Assembly: GCA_913063375.1 (NCBI GenBank)
Contig: CAJXXR010000005.1
Coordinates: 1 to 64,000, forward strand
Source: an uncultured Flavobacteriales bacterium
GTDB taxonomy: Bacteria; Bacteroidota; Bacteroidia; Flavobacteriales; CAJXXR01
Length of the DNA stretch: 64,000 nt
Reading direction: 5' to 3'
The notes under the pieces are model-generated. The model was given only the letters and a program-made list of their open reading frames with translations. It searched no databases and was not told the DNA's origin. The position numbers and the translations under genes were made by a program. The number at the start of each line of letters is the position of its first letter. Position 1 is the stretch's first letter. Positions 26,472 to 33,587 of this stretch are shown piece by piece.

Positions 26472-28742
26472 CTACTTCACCATTAACTTCAGCTCTTTCC
26501 TTTTTAACTGATACTGCATACTCAACACATAAACACCTTTGTCTAAGCCAAATACAACGGCTTTCCCACTATTCCGCACCCTAACGACTTGCCTTCCATC
26601 TAAAGAATAAACAACCAAGTCCAACCCCTCTATCAAACTATTAAAATATACTTTTCCTCCCTCAGAATATACATTCCAGCTGTTATTTGGCTCTTCAAAA
26701 ATTCCAATATTTGAAAATGAACTAGTCAACTCAACACTATCGCTTACTATATTTCCAGAATAATCCATGCAACCATCCACAATCAGTTCATACTCCCCTA
26801 TAGATAAATCATCCACATATAAATAAACAATGGATGAATCAATAGGATCCTGCTCCGCAGACAAAATTGAACAATCATTATTAATATGATAATTCAAATA
26901 ATCCTCAGCACTCTCATTGGTCAACGGCTCACTAAAGACAACTGTAATTTTGCCATTCACAAAAATAAAGGCGGAAAGAATAGTTGGAGGAATCAAATCC
27001 AATGGAGCTCCAACATCATCTGAAAATCTTAAATCAATTTTAAATGAACTATAATTATAATTGAGCACCCCGCTTACCCTATAACTATCGCCTAATTCAG
27101 GATCCGTCAATCCATAGGAACTTGTATTATGTATATAAACCTCACCACTACCATCATCTATTTTCCATAAACCGAAAGATTGAACCTCACTAGTACATTC
27201 TCCTACCGGGACCTCAACTATAGTAGATTCATATTGTTCCGCATACATCCCACCAGCCGTAACATCTCCGGTCTGAACCCAAGAAGCCATAGGTAATTCA
27301 TTCCCTGCAGAAATAGCATAAAACTCAGAAACCTCGACGATCTCAGTTAATCCATAAAACTCCTTCACCTTCCCACTTACAATAATACTATCTCCTATTT
27401 GCGGAAAAAAACCAGATTGATAAACATAAATCCCATTCCAAGGGCCGCCGAAATCTTGAATAAAATAACTATCTCCAAGCTGACTTGTAACAATACCAGT
27501 AACAGAAATCTCCCCGTTATCCTCGTTCACCAAAGTGCCAGAATTATCTGTTATCTGATAGGCAAATGGAGACAACATTGCTTGCCCCTGGACAGTCGAA
27601 ATAGCAGTAAGAACCCCATCAAATGGGGGCAAAGAAATTTTCAAACTATGCGTGAAAGATACCGTATCACTTAGCATTCCATTGAATGCATCTATTTTAA
27701 AATAAACCTGTTCTCCAGCTAGTTGAGGAGGAATCGTTGCCGCATAACTTAAACCAGAATCTAACATCATAGTTATGACATTCTCCTGACCGATCACTGC
27801 ATCCCAACTATTCCCCCAGTATAACACCGCTTCTGGAAAGGAGCTAAATGGATTACCAATACTAGCACTTACCAATATACTATCTCCAGATCCTGGAATC
27901 TCAGGACTTAAAACAACCGATGAAATCTGAATCGCACTTGGATCCCCAGTTGACCAGATTATATCTACATACTCTGGATGATCAATAAATGGATTTCTAT
28001 TTCCTTGCCAATTAAAAATTATATCATTTCTACCCATCTCCCAAGCATCTACAGGATCCGCTTCATGCCAAAGCAAAAGGGTGCTCAATCTTCCCATCCA
28101 AGCATTTGGAAAAGTACCAACACTATTCACTAGCTCTAAATCTGGCTCTACATCTCCTGCTTCACTCATGCCCCCTTCATACCTGGTTGCCATATAGAAA
28201 AGCATCCTTGCAACATCCCCCTTCACCTCATCTCGCGGTTCCCAACTATTTGTACTCGAATAACAAGCTGTTGTATCCAATCCATTTAGCACAACTTGCC
28301 CACCATCATCAAAATCTTTATAACTTCTAGCACTATTTATAGTCATATCAACAGGCCTAAGATGATGAATATCTGTGTTCGCTCCCTTTTCTGTAAACAT
28401 TCCCGAAGGGCCAAAATCCCCATGAGACTTTGGCCATACATGCTCCCTATTCCAATAATCCTGTTGATTGACATTGGAAGGGTTGTTAGCAAAATTCCAC
28501 TTACTGATTGAATTCCCTGTATAAAGCAACACTATATGATTGGCATTCGAAGTATCTTGATCCGTCTGTCTAAGTGCCGATTTTACGGTTTCATAGTCCA
28601 ATTCACTATGATCTTGAATTAATTGATGTAAGCCAGCTTTTAAAAAGTTGCTGTCTAAGCCAAACATGGACTCATAATAATTCAATGGCTGCCCCATTAA
28701 CTGCCAACCACACAATAGAAAAATTCCAATTAACTTTTTCAT
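26472..28742 (-). CDS. Secreted endonuclease I with OB-fold domain and T9SS C-terminal signal
   Basis: 756 residues from the ATG at 28742, chosen because a signal peptide (KKLIGIFLLCGWQLMGQ) follows at once; the frame itself stays open for 22 more codons. Residues of about 20-270 form an EndA/NucM-type nuclease with the catalytic motif NREHVWPKSHG and NTDIHHLRP. An Ig-like region, an OB-fold domain (EISVTGIVTSQ ... GIYVYQ ... VVSEFYAI-like region near 450-520), a second substrate-binding-like stretch and a Big_5-like domain follow. The last 75 residues are a type A sorting signal (VYSLDGRQVVRV ... KGVYVLSM). It probably degrades extracellular DNA for nutrients. Confidence 0.9.
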   Translation of the reverse strand: MKKLIGIFLLCGWQLMGQPLNYYESMFGLDSNFLKAGLHQLIQDHSELDYETVKSALRQTDQDTSNANHIVLLYTGNSISKWNFANNPSNVNQQDYWNREHVWPKSHGDFGPSGMFTEKGANTDIHHLRPVDMTINSARSYKDFDDGGQVVLNGLDTTACYSSTNSWEPRDEVKGDVARMLFYMATRYEGGMSEAGDVEPDLELVNSVGTFPNAWMGRLSTLLLWHEADPVDAWEMGRNDIIFNWQGNRNPFIDHPEYVDIIWSTGDPSAIQISSVVLSPEIPGSGDSILVSASIGNPFSSFPEAVLYWGNSWDAVIGQENVITMMLDSGLSYAATIPPQLAGEQVYFKIDAFNGMLSDTVSFTHSLKISLPPFDGVLTAISTVQGQAMLSPFAYQITDNSGTLVNEDNGEISVTGIVTSQLGDSYFIQDFGGPWNGIYVYQSGFFPQIGDSIIVSGKVKEFYGLTEIVEVSEFYAISAGNELPMASWVQTGDVTAGGMYAEQYESTIVEVPVGECTSEVQSFGLWKIDDGSGEVYIHNTSSYGLTDPELGDSYRVSGVLNYNYSSFKIDLRFSDDVGAPLDLIPPTILSAFIFVNGKITVVFSEPLTNESAEDYLNYHINNDCSILSAEQDPIDSSIVYLYVDDLSIGEYELIVDGCMDYSGNIVSDSVELTSSFSNIGIFEEPNNSWNVYSEGGKVYFNSLIEGLDLVVYSLDGRQVVRVRNSGKAVVFGLDKGVYVLSMQYQLKRKELKLMVK

Positions 28743-28899
28743 TTTCGATATATATTCAATTACAATCCTACTATTATCCCATCGAATTGAGCTCCAATTC
28801 AAAATCAATTATCAAGTTAGTAATTTATAGTGGATTCCTACATTTGAATATTTTAACACACATCAAAAAATAATCACTTTCATAGCAATTATTTTTCCT

Positions 28900-28907
28900 T
28901 ATTTTTG
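28900..28907 (+). promoter_or_regulatory. -7 promoter element of the 29-33 kb operon
   Basis: TATTTTTG fits TAnnTTTG, 54 nt upstream of the TTG start at 28962. The remainder of the 219-nt divergent gap (28743-28961) shows nothing else. Confidence 0.5.
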
Positions 28908-28961
28908 TTTCAGTAAAATAAATCCTTCAAGAGGAAGTCATCTAACTAAATAATACTCACT

Positions 28962-29699
28962 TTGGAAAGAAAATTAGTCATCATACCCACCTATAACGAG
29001 ATAGAGAATATAGAGCGGATGATCCAAAAGGTAATGTCCTTATCCAAAGGCTATGATCTATTAATTGTAGATGATGGGTCTCCCGATGGAACGGCTACTA
29101 AAATTAAAGAATTACAAGCTGTATTTCCAGATCGAATTTTCTTAAAGGAACGCCAAGGGAAATTAGGCTTGGGAACGGCCTATATAGCTGGTTTCAAGTG
29201 GGCGCTTGAAAGAGATTACGAATATATCTTCGAAATGGATTGCGACTTCTCGCACAACCCTGAAGATCTAGATAATCTGTTTGAAGCTTGCCACAATGGT
29301 GCAGACCTTGCAATCGGCTCTAGATACGTTAACAATCTCGTTAATGTTGTCAACTGGCCAATGGGACGTGTACTAATGTCTTATTTTGCCTCTAAGTATG
29401 TAAAACTAGTTACCGGTATGCCAATTTTTGACTCGACAGCTGGTTTTATTTGTTACCGAAGAGAAGTTCTTAACACAATCAACTTCAACAGAGTTAAATT
29501 TGTTGGATACGCATTTCAAATCGAAATGAAATTCAGAACCTGGAAATATGGTTTTGAAATAAAAGAAGTCCCCGTAATATTCACTGATAGAGCCCTAGGT
29601 CAATCAAAGATGAGTATGGGAATATTCAATGAAGCAGTATTCGGTGTTCTTAGACTTAAACTAAGAAGCCTATTCCAAAAATTTGAAAGAAACGCATAA
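28962..29699 (+). CDS. Polyprenol monophosphomannose synthase (DPM1-like GT2)
   Basis: 245 residues. Family 2 glycosyltransferase of the DPM1 type: IPTYNEIENIERM, LLIVDDGSPDGT, the FEMDCDFSHNPEDL stretch holding the metal-binding DxD, IGSRYV, and the QIEMKFR plus IFTDRALGQSKMS end motif. It should transfer mannose or a similar sugar from a nucleotide sugar to polyprenyl phosphate at the membrane. The start is a TTG at 28962, with no ATG available before the conserved N-terminus. First gene of a tight five-gene run; dihydroorotase starts 3 nt after its stop. Confidence 0.92.
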   Translation: MERKLVIIPTYNEIENIERMIQKVMSLSKGYDLLIVDDGSPDGTATKIKELQAVFPDRIFLKERQGKLGLGTAYIAGFKWALERDYEYIFEMDCDFSHNPEDLDNLFEACHNGADLAIGSRYVNNLVNVVNWPMGRVLMSYFASKYVKLVTGMPIFDSTAGFICYRREVLNTINFNRVKFVGYAFQIEMKFRTWKYGFEIKEVPVIFTDRALGQSKMSMGIFNEAVFGVLRLKLRSLFQKFERNA

Positions 29700-29702
29700 G
29701 CT

Positions 29703-31052
29703 ATGGAGTCATCAGCTAAGAAATTATTGATAAAAAATGCAAGCATCATCAACGAAGGAAAGCGCTTTGTTGGTGATGTTTTGATAAACGGTGCATTCAT
29801 TGAAAAGATTGGAACAGATCTTTCAGCCCCTAACGCTCACATAATTGAAGCCGAAGGAAAACTGTTAGTTCCTGGAGCCATTGATGACCAAGTGCACTTC
29901 AGAGAACCTGGATTAACGCACAAGGGGAATATTGCAACGGAAAGTAGAGCGGCTGTAGCTGGTGGAATTACCAGTTTTATGGAGATGCCTAATACCAATC
30001 CTCAGGCACTGACACAAGACTTACTTCAAGATAAGTACGATATTGCTCAACGATCTTCCTTAGCGAATTACTCTTTCTTTATGGGTGCTTCAAATGAAAA
30101 CATTGAGGAAGTTCTAAAGACCAACCATCAGGATGTATGTGGTGTAAAGGTATTTATGGGAAGTTCTACAGGAAACATGCTTGTAGACAATGAACAAACC
30201 CTTACCAACATTTTCTCTAAATGTGATATGCTTATTGCAACTCATTGTGAGGATGAAGCTACTATCCGTAAAAATACAGAAGAATTCAAAGCAAAATATG
30301 GGGAAGACATCCCTATTAACTGTCACCCACTTATCAGAAGTCGTGAAGCTTGCTACACCTCTTCTTCTATGGCAGTAAAACTTGCGAAGAAACACGATAC
30401 AAGACTACACATCCTACACATCTCAACAGCTGAGGAATGCGAATTATTTGATAATTCTCTTCCACTTTCCGAAAAGAGAATTACTGCGGAGGCTTGCGTA
30501 CATCACCTTTGGTTCGATGACAGCTATTACGATAGCAAAGGGACCTTCATTAAATGGAATCCAGCCGTAAAGGCAGCATCAGACAAGGAAGCCATTTGGA
30601 ATGCTCTTTTAAGTGGGAAAATTGATATCGTGGCTACTGATCATGCTCCTCACACCTTAGAAGAAAAACAGAATGGTTATTTCCAAGCTCCTTCAGGTGG
30701 ACCACTTGTTCAACATGCTATGGTTTCCATGCTAGAATCTGTTTCTAATGGTAGGTTAAGTTATGAACAAATGGTTGAAAAAATGTGTCACAACCCAGCG
30801 ATTTGTTTCCAAGTAGAAAAGAGAGGATTTATCCGTGAAGGGTATTATGCCGATCTTGTATTAATAGATCCTCAAGATAACTGGACAGTTAGTAAAGAAA
30901 ATATTCTTTACAAATGTAAATGGTCTCCATTTGAAGGAACTTCATTTAGTCATAAAATCTGGAAGACCTTAGTAAATGGTCAAGCGGTTTATGAAAATGG
31001 TAAAATTCAAGAATTAGGAAATGGAATGCGATTAAGATTCGATCGTCCATGA
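29703..31052 (+). CDS. pyrC: Dihydroorotase
   Basis: 449 residues, amidohydrolase family, the class I dihydroorotase type. Metal-binding residues are visible: DDQVHFREPG (HxH-like first pair), the Lys of GVKVFMGSSTGNML, ATHCED, LHILHIST and the Asp of ATDHAPHT. It interconverts carbamoyl aspartate and dihydroorotate in pyrimidine synthesis. It is 3 nt after the glycosyltransferase gene and overlaps the next gene by 4 nt. Allantoinase and hydantoinase relatives are possible but less likely; the DPM1-pyrC-DUF4296 order is common in Flavobacteria. Confidence 0.92.
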   Translation: MESSAKKLLIKNASIINEGKRFVGDVLINGAFIEKIGTDLSAPNAHIIEAEGKLLVPGAIDDQVHFREPGLTHKGNIATESRAAVAGGITSFMEMPNTNPQALTQDLLQDKYDIAQRSSLANYSFFMGASNENIEEVLKTNHQDVCGVKVFMGSSTGNMLVDNEQTLTNIFSKCDMLIATHCEDEATIRKNTEEFKAKYGEDIPINCHPLIRSREACYTSSSMAVKLAKKHDTRLHILHISTAEECELFDNSLPLSEKRITAEACVHHLWFDDSYYDSKGTFIKWNPAVKAASDKEAIWNALLSGKIDIVATDHAPHTLEEKQNGYFQAPSGGPLVQHAMVSMLESVSNGRLSYEQMVEKMCHNPAICFQVEKRGFIREGYYADLVLIDPQDNWTVSKENILYKCKWSPFEGTSFSHKIWKTLVNGQAVYENGKIQELGNGMRLRFDRP

Positions 31053-31408
31053 AAATAATTTTTCAAATAGTACTTTGTTTTTTCTTACTAAGCTCCTGCA
31101 GTGAGCCTAGTGAGGAAAAGCAAATTAGAAAGGACCTAATAGAGGAGGAAGAATTAATTGAGTTACTTTATGACACCTATCTGTATGAAGGAGCACTAAA
31201 GTCACATTCCATTGACTCTACCTATAAAGATATTAAGGTTGTTTCCTTTTATGATGCGATTCTAAAAAAACATAAAATTGAGCGTCAAAATGCTCAAACG
31301 TCTATTGAATACTACGCAAAGGAGGAACAACTTATCCCGATGCTAGAAAAGGTTAAAACGCGCCTAAAGAGTCGAAAAAACAGCCTTAAAGAAAATACCA
31401 CGAAATGA
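31049..31408 (+). CDS. DUF4296 family lipoprotein
   Basis: 119 residues. The leader ends FFLLSSC, a lipobox with Cys17, followed by the DUF4296 core: an acidic helix (EEEELIELLYDTYLYEGAL), a central FYDAILKKHKI and a helical, basic end. Unknown role; probably a small helical envelope protein. Overlaps dihydroorotase by 4 nt and the cyclase-family gene by 4 nt (ATGA), so translation is likely coupled. Confidence 0.87.
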   Translation: MKIIFQIVLCFFLLSSCSEPSEEKQIRKDLIEEEELIELLYDTYLYEGALKSHSIDSTYKDIKVVSFYDAILKKHKIERQNAQTSIEYYAKEEQLIPMLEKVKTRLKSRKNSLKENTTK

Positions 31409-32163
31409 TCGCCACTATACAACACGGGAATAGAAACTATCAAGTACAGATGAACAAAGGAATAGACCTATCTATTCCAATGAAGGCTGACGGGGATTCA
31501 GTGAAAGCTTGGTATGTTGACCCCATAAGTATAGAACCTGTAATTGGAGATGGCTTTATAGGTGAAGTAAAACAAGGAGGATCGGTAAATTTTAAAAACG
31601 TACTGTTCAATCCACATGGACATGGAACACATACAGAATGTCTTGGTCATATTACGGAGGAATTCTACTCTGTAAATGAGCTTATCACAGATTTTTGGCA
31701 CTTAGCTTTAGTATGCACAGTTCAGCCTGAAATCAACGATAAGGGTGAAGCCATTATTAAGATGAAGCATGTCCAGGAACAAATATTAGCCAATCCAGAT
31801 TGTAAGGCTATTATTTTTAGAACACTTCCCAATCCTTTATCTAAAAAGACTAAAAACTACGCTAATACAAATCCACCTTTCATCAGTGAAGAATGCGCAC
31901 AATTCATTTGTGATCAAGGGATCGATCACTTATTGATTGACCTTCCTTCTGTAGATCCAGAAGTGGACGGTGGGAAATTGCTAGCACATAGAGCTTTTTG
32001 GAACTTCTCAGGTGAGAGACGAATGCATGCCAGTATCACTGAATTGATTTATGTACCAGAAGAGGTTCAAGATGGAGTTTATTTTCTACACCTTTCTTTT
32101 GCCGCTTTTCATAACGATGCCAGTCCATCTAAACCGATTATTTATCCAACCAAAGTTCAATAA
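31405..32163 (+). CDS. Cyclase-family metal-dependent hydrolase (kynurenine formamidase-like)
   Basis: 252 residues, the cyclase (KynB-like) fold. The family's HxGTHxDxPxH metal motif appears here as NPHGHGTHTECLGHI, so the usual Asp is Glu and the Pro is replaced. A further conserved stretch is LLIDLPSVDPEVDGGKLLAHRAFW. Relatives hydrolyse N-formylkynurenine or similar amides. A tryptophan dioxygenase-family gene lies at 50.8 kb but not nearby, so a kynurenine role is only a guess. It overlaps its neighbours on both sides (4 nt and 1 nt). Confidence 0.82.
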   Translation: MIATIQHGNRNYQVQMNKGIDLSIPMKADGDSVKAWYVDPISIEPVIGDGFIGEVKQGGSVNFKNVLFNPHGHGTHTECLGHITEEFYSVNELITDFWHLALVCTVQPEINDKGEAIIKMKHVQEQILANPDCKAIIFRTLPNPLSKKTKNYANTNPPFISEECAQFICDQGIDHLLIDLPSVDPEVDGGKLLAHRAFWNFSGERRMHASITELIYVPEEVQDGVYFLHLSFAAFHNDASPSKPIIYPTKVQ

Positions 32164-33122
32164 TGAGTCTTAAAGGATTCATACAGGCTTCCGGATTTGG
32201 AGGGAAAGATTTCTCAAAATTATTGAGCAATTCGAAGTATCCGTGTTGGATGCCATTCTACCATGCCGTAAGCAATGAGCCTTTAGCGCATATTAAACAT
32301 CTATACCCTGTTAAATCTCTTGAATTATTTGAGCAAGAATTAGAATTTTACCTCAAACATTTCACCATTGTCTCACAGGAAGACATCCAAAAACCAGCTA
32401 AAAACAAACCGAATCTATTCCTAAGTTTCGACGATGGCTTAATAGAATTTGACACCATAATTGCTCCCATTTTACACAAAAAAGGGGTCCCAGCAACAGT
32501 ATTCCTCAACAGCGCATTTATTGATAATAAAGACTTATTTTTCAGATATAAGGCTTCAATATTAGCTAGCAAACTATCCGAAAAAGGGAACAAGGATGTA
32601 CTGATTAAATCTATCAAAGATCTATTAGCCATTGAATACTCTAATCAACACCAATTAGATCTATTGGCAGTAGACATGGGGATTAACTTTAAAGACTATT
32701 TAAAAGAAAAACCTATTTATTTAGGTACAGATCAAGTAAAATTCTGGAAAAACAAAGGTTTTGATTTCGGCGCTCATAGCCACGACCATCCATTGTATGA
32801 AAAGCTCTCCTTACAAGAGCAACTACAACAGACAACAGGTTGCATCAAATCACTTGAAGCCTCACTTGAATTTAATATATCATCTTTTTCATTTCCTTTT
32901 ACCGATTATGGCGTTTACCCTGCTTTTTTCGAAAAGCTTAAAGAAGCGTACCCTAATCTATCTACATTCGGAACGGCAGGTTTAAAACTAGATCCTATAC
33001 CCAATCACTTCCAACGGCTCCCGATGGATAATTCACTAGGTAATGTTCAAGAATTTTTCGCCAAAAATATCCAGCGCTTCCACATGAAGCGACTTTTGGG
33101 AAAACATATTTATAAAAGATAA
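32163..33122 (+). CDS. Polysaccharide deacetylase (NodB-like) family protein
   Basis: 319 residues. The NodB homology region is recognisable: LFLSFDDGLIEFD with D90-D91, KGVPATVFLNSAFI, and FGAHSHDHPLYEKLS giving the HxxxH zinc pair; a conserved SFPFTDYG follows. No signal peptide, so it probably acts in the cytoplasm or on a membrane intermediate, removing N- or O-acetyl groups from a sugar. Its ATG overlaps the upstream stop by one base. The order with a DPM1-type transferase suggests envelope glycan work. Confidence 0.87.
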   Translation: MSLKGFIQASGFGGKDFSKLLSNSKYPCWMPFYHAVSNEPLAHIKHLYPVKSLELFEQELEFYLKHFTIVSQEDIQKPAKNKPNLFLSFDDGLIEFDTIIAPILHKKGVPATVFLNSAFIDNKDLFFRYKASILASKLSEKGNKDVLIKSIKDLLAIEYSNQHQLDLLAVDMGINFKDYLKEKPIYLGTDQVKFWKNKGFDFGAHSHDHPLYEKLSLQEQLQQTTGCIKSLEASLEFNISSFSFPFTDYGVYPAFFEKLKEAYPNLSTFGTAGLKLDPIPNHFQRLPMDNSLGNVQEFFAKNIQRFHMKRLLGKHIYKR

Positions 33123-33123
33123 C

Positions 33124-33142
33124 GGAGCTTAGCTCCATTTTT
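33124..33142 (+). terminator. Small terminator at the end of the 29-33 kb operon
   Basis: GGAGC-TTA-GCTCC followed by ATTTTTC. It overlaps the last codons of the convergent small gene, whose stop lies within the stem. Confidence 0.5.
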
Positions 33143-33434
33143 CAGCCAGCTTATCCAATCCAGCACTCATCAAATCATCTGGGGTCATTGCAATTCTAAA
33201 CTCGCATTCAGCTTCAAAATTCAAAAACCATGGCTCTGCTATCCTAGGGACATCAGAAGGAGTTGCAACCTCTAACACCATTATAGCTCCACGATTTCCA
33301 TGCTGCTCTGTAAAATAGATGCTTTCGGGCTTTAGATCCGCCAGGATACTTCCGATTAACTCACCTGCAGTTCCATTCTTTACATAAGTATTAAATGGCT
33401 CTATTGGGAGATTTATATTAACTATCATTCTCAT
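33129..33434 (-). CDS. Small conserved protein, DUF3303-like (ferredoxin-fold type)
   Basis: About 101 residues from the ATG at 33434 (a second ATG at 33428 is equally possible). It resembles small alpha/beta proteins often mislabelled pantothenate synthetase: an N-terminal strand MRMIVNINLP, ILADLKPESIYFTEQHGNRGAIMVLEV, and IAEPWFLNFEAECEFRIAMTPDDL. A longer frame to 33503 passes through a consensus promoter (33470-33463) and is rejected. No function is known; dimeric ferredoxin-like folds of this kind often bind small metabolites. Confidence 0.8.
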   Translation of the reverse strand: MRMIVNINLPIEPFNTYVKNGTAGELIGSILADLKPESIYFTEQHGNRGAIMVLEVATPSDVPRIAEPWFLNFEAECEFRIAMTPDDLMSAGLDKLAEKWS

Positions 33435-33462
33435 AACCGTAAATTTTAAATTAGACCATCCC

Positions 33463-33470
33463 CAAAGGTA
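33463..33470 (-). promoter_or_regulatory. -7 promoter element of the DUF3303-like gene
   Basis: Minus-strand TACCTTTG, a perfect TAnnTTTG, 28 nt before the ATG at 33434. It decides the start of the gene. Confidence 0.65.
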
Positions 33471-33541
33471 CAAAAACAATCGACCAATAATGAAACCAAT
33501 CAACTAAACATCAATCACTTATATTTAATTTTTGCGCAAAA

Positions 33542-33571
33542 AAAAAGACCATCTTCTCAGATGGTCTTTTT
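33542..33571 (-). terminator. Rho-independent terminator of the M16 peptidase gene
   Basis: AAAAAGACCATCT pairs with AGATGGTCTTTTT around TCTC; T-tracts in both directions. It lies 16 nt past the stop of the gene at 33588. Confidence 0.92.
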
Positions 33572-33587
33572 AAACTAATTGTAGATA

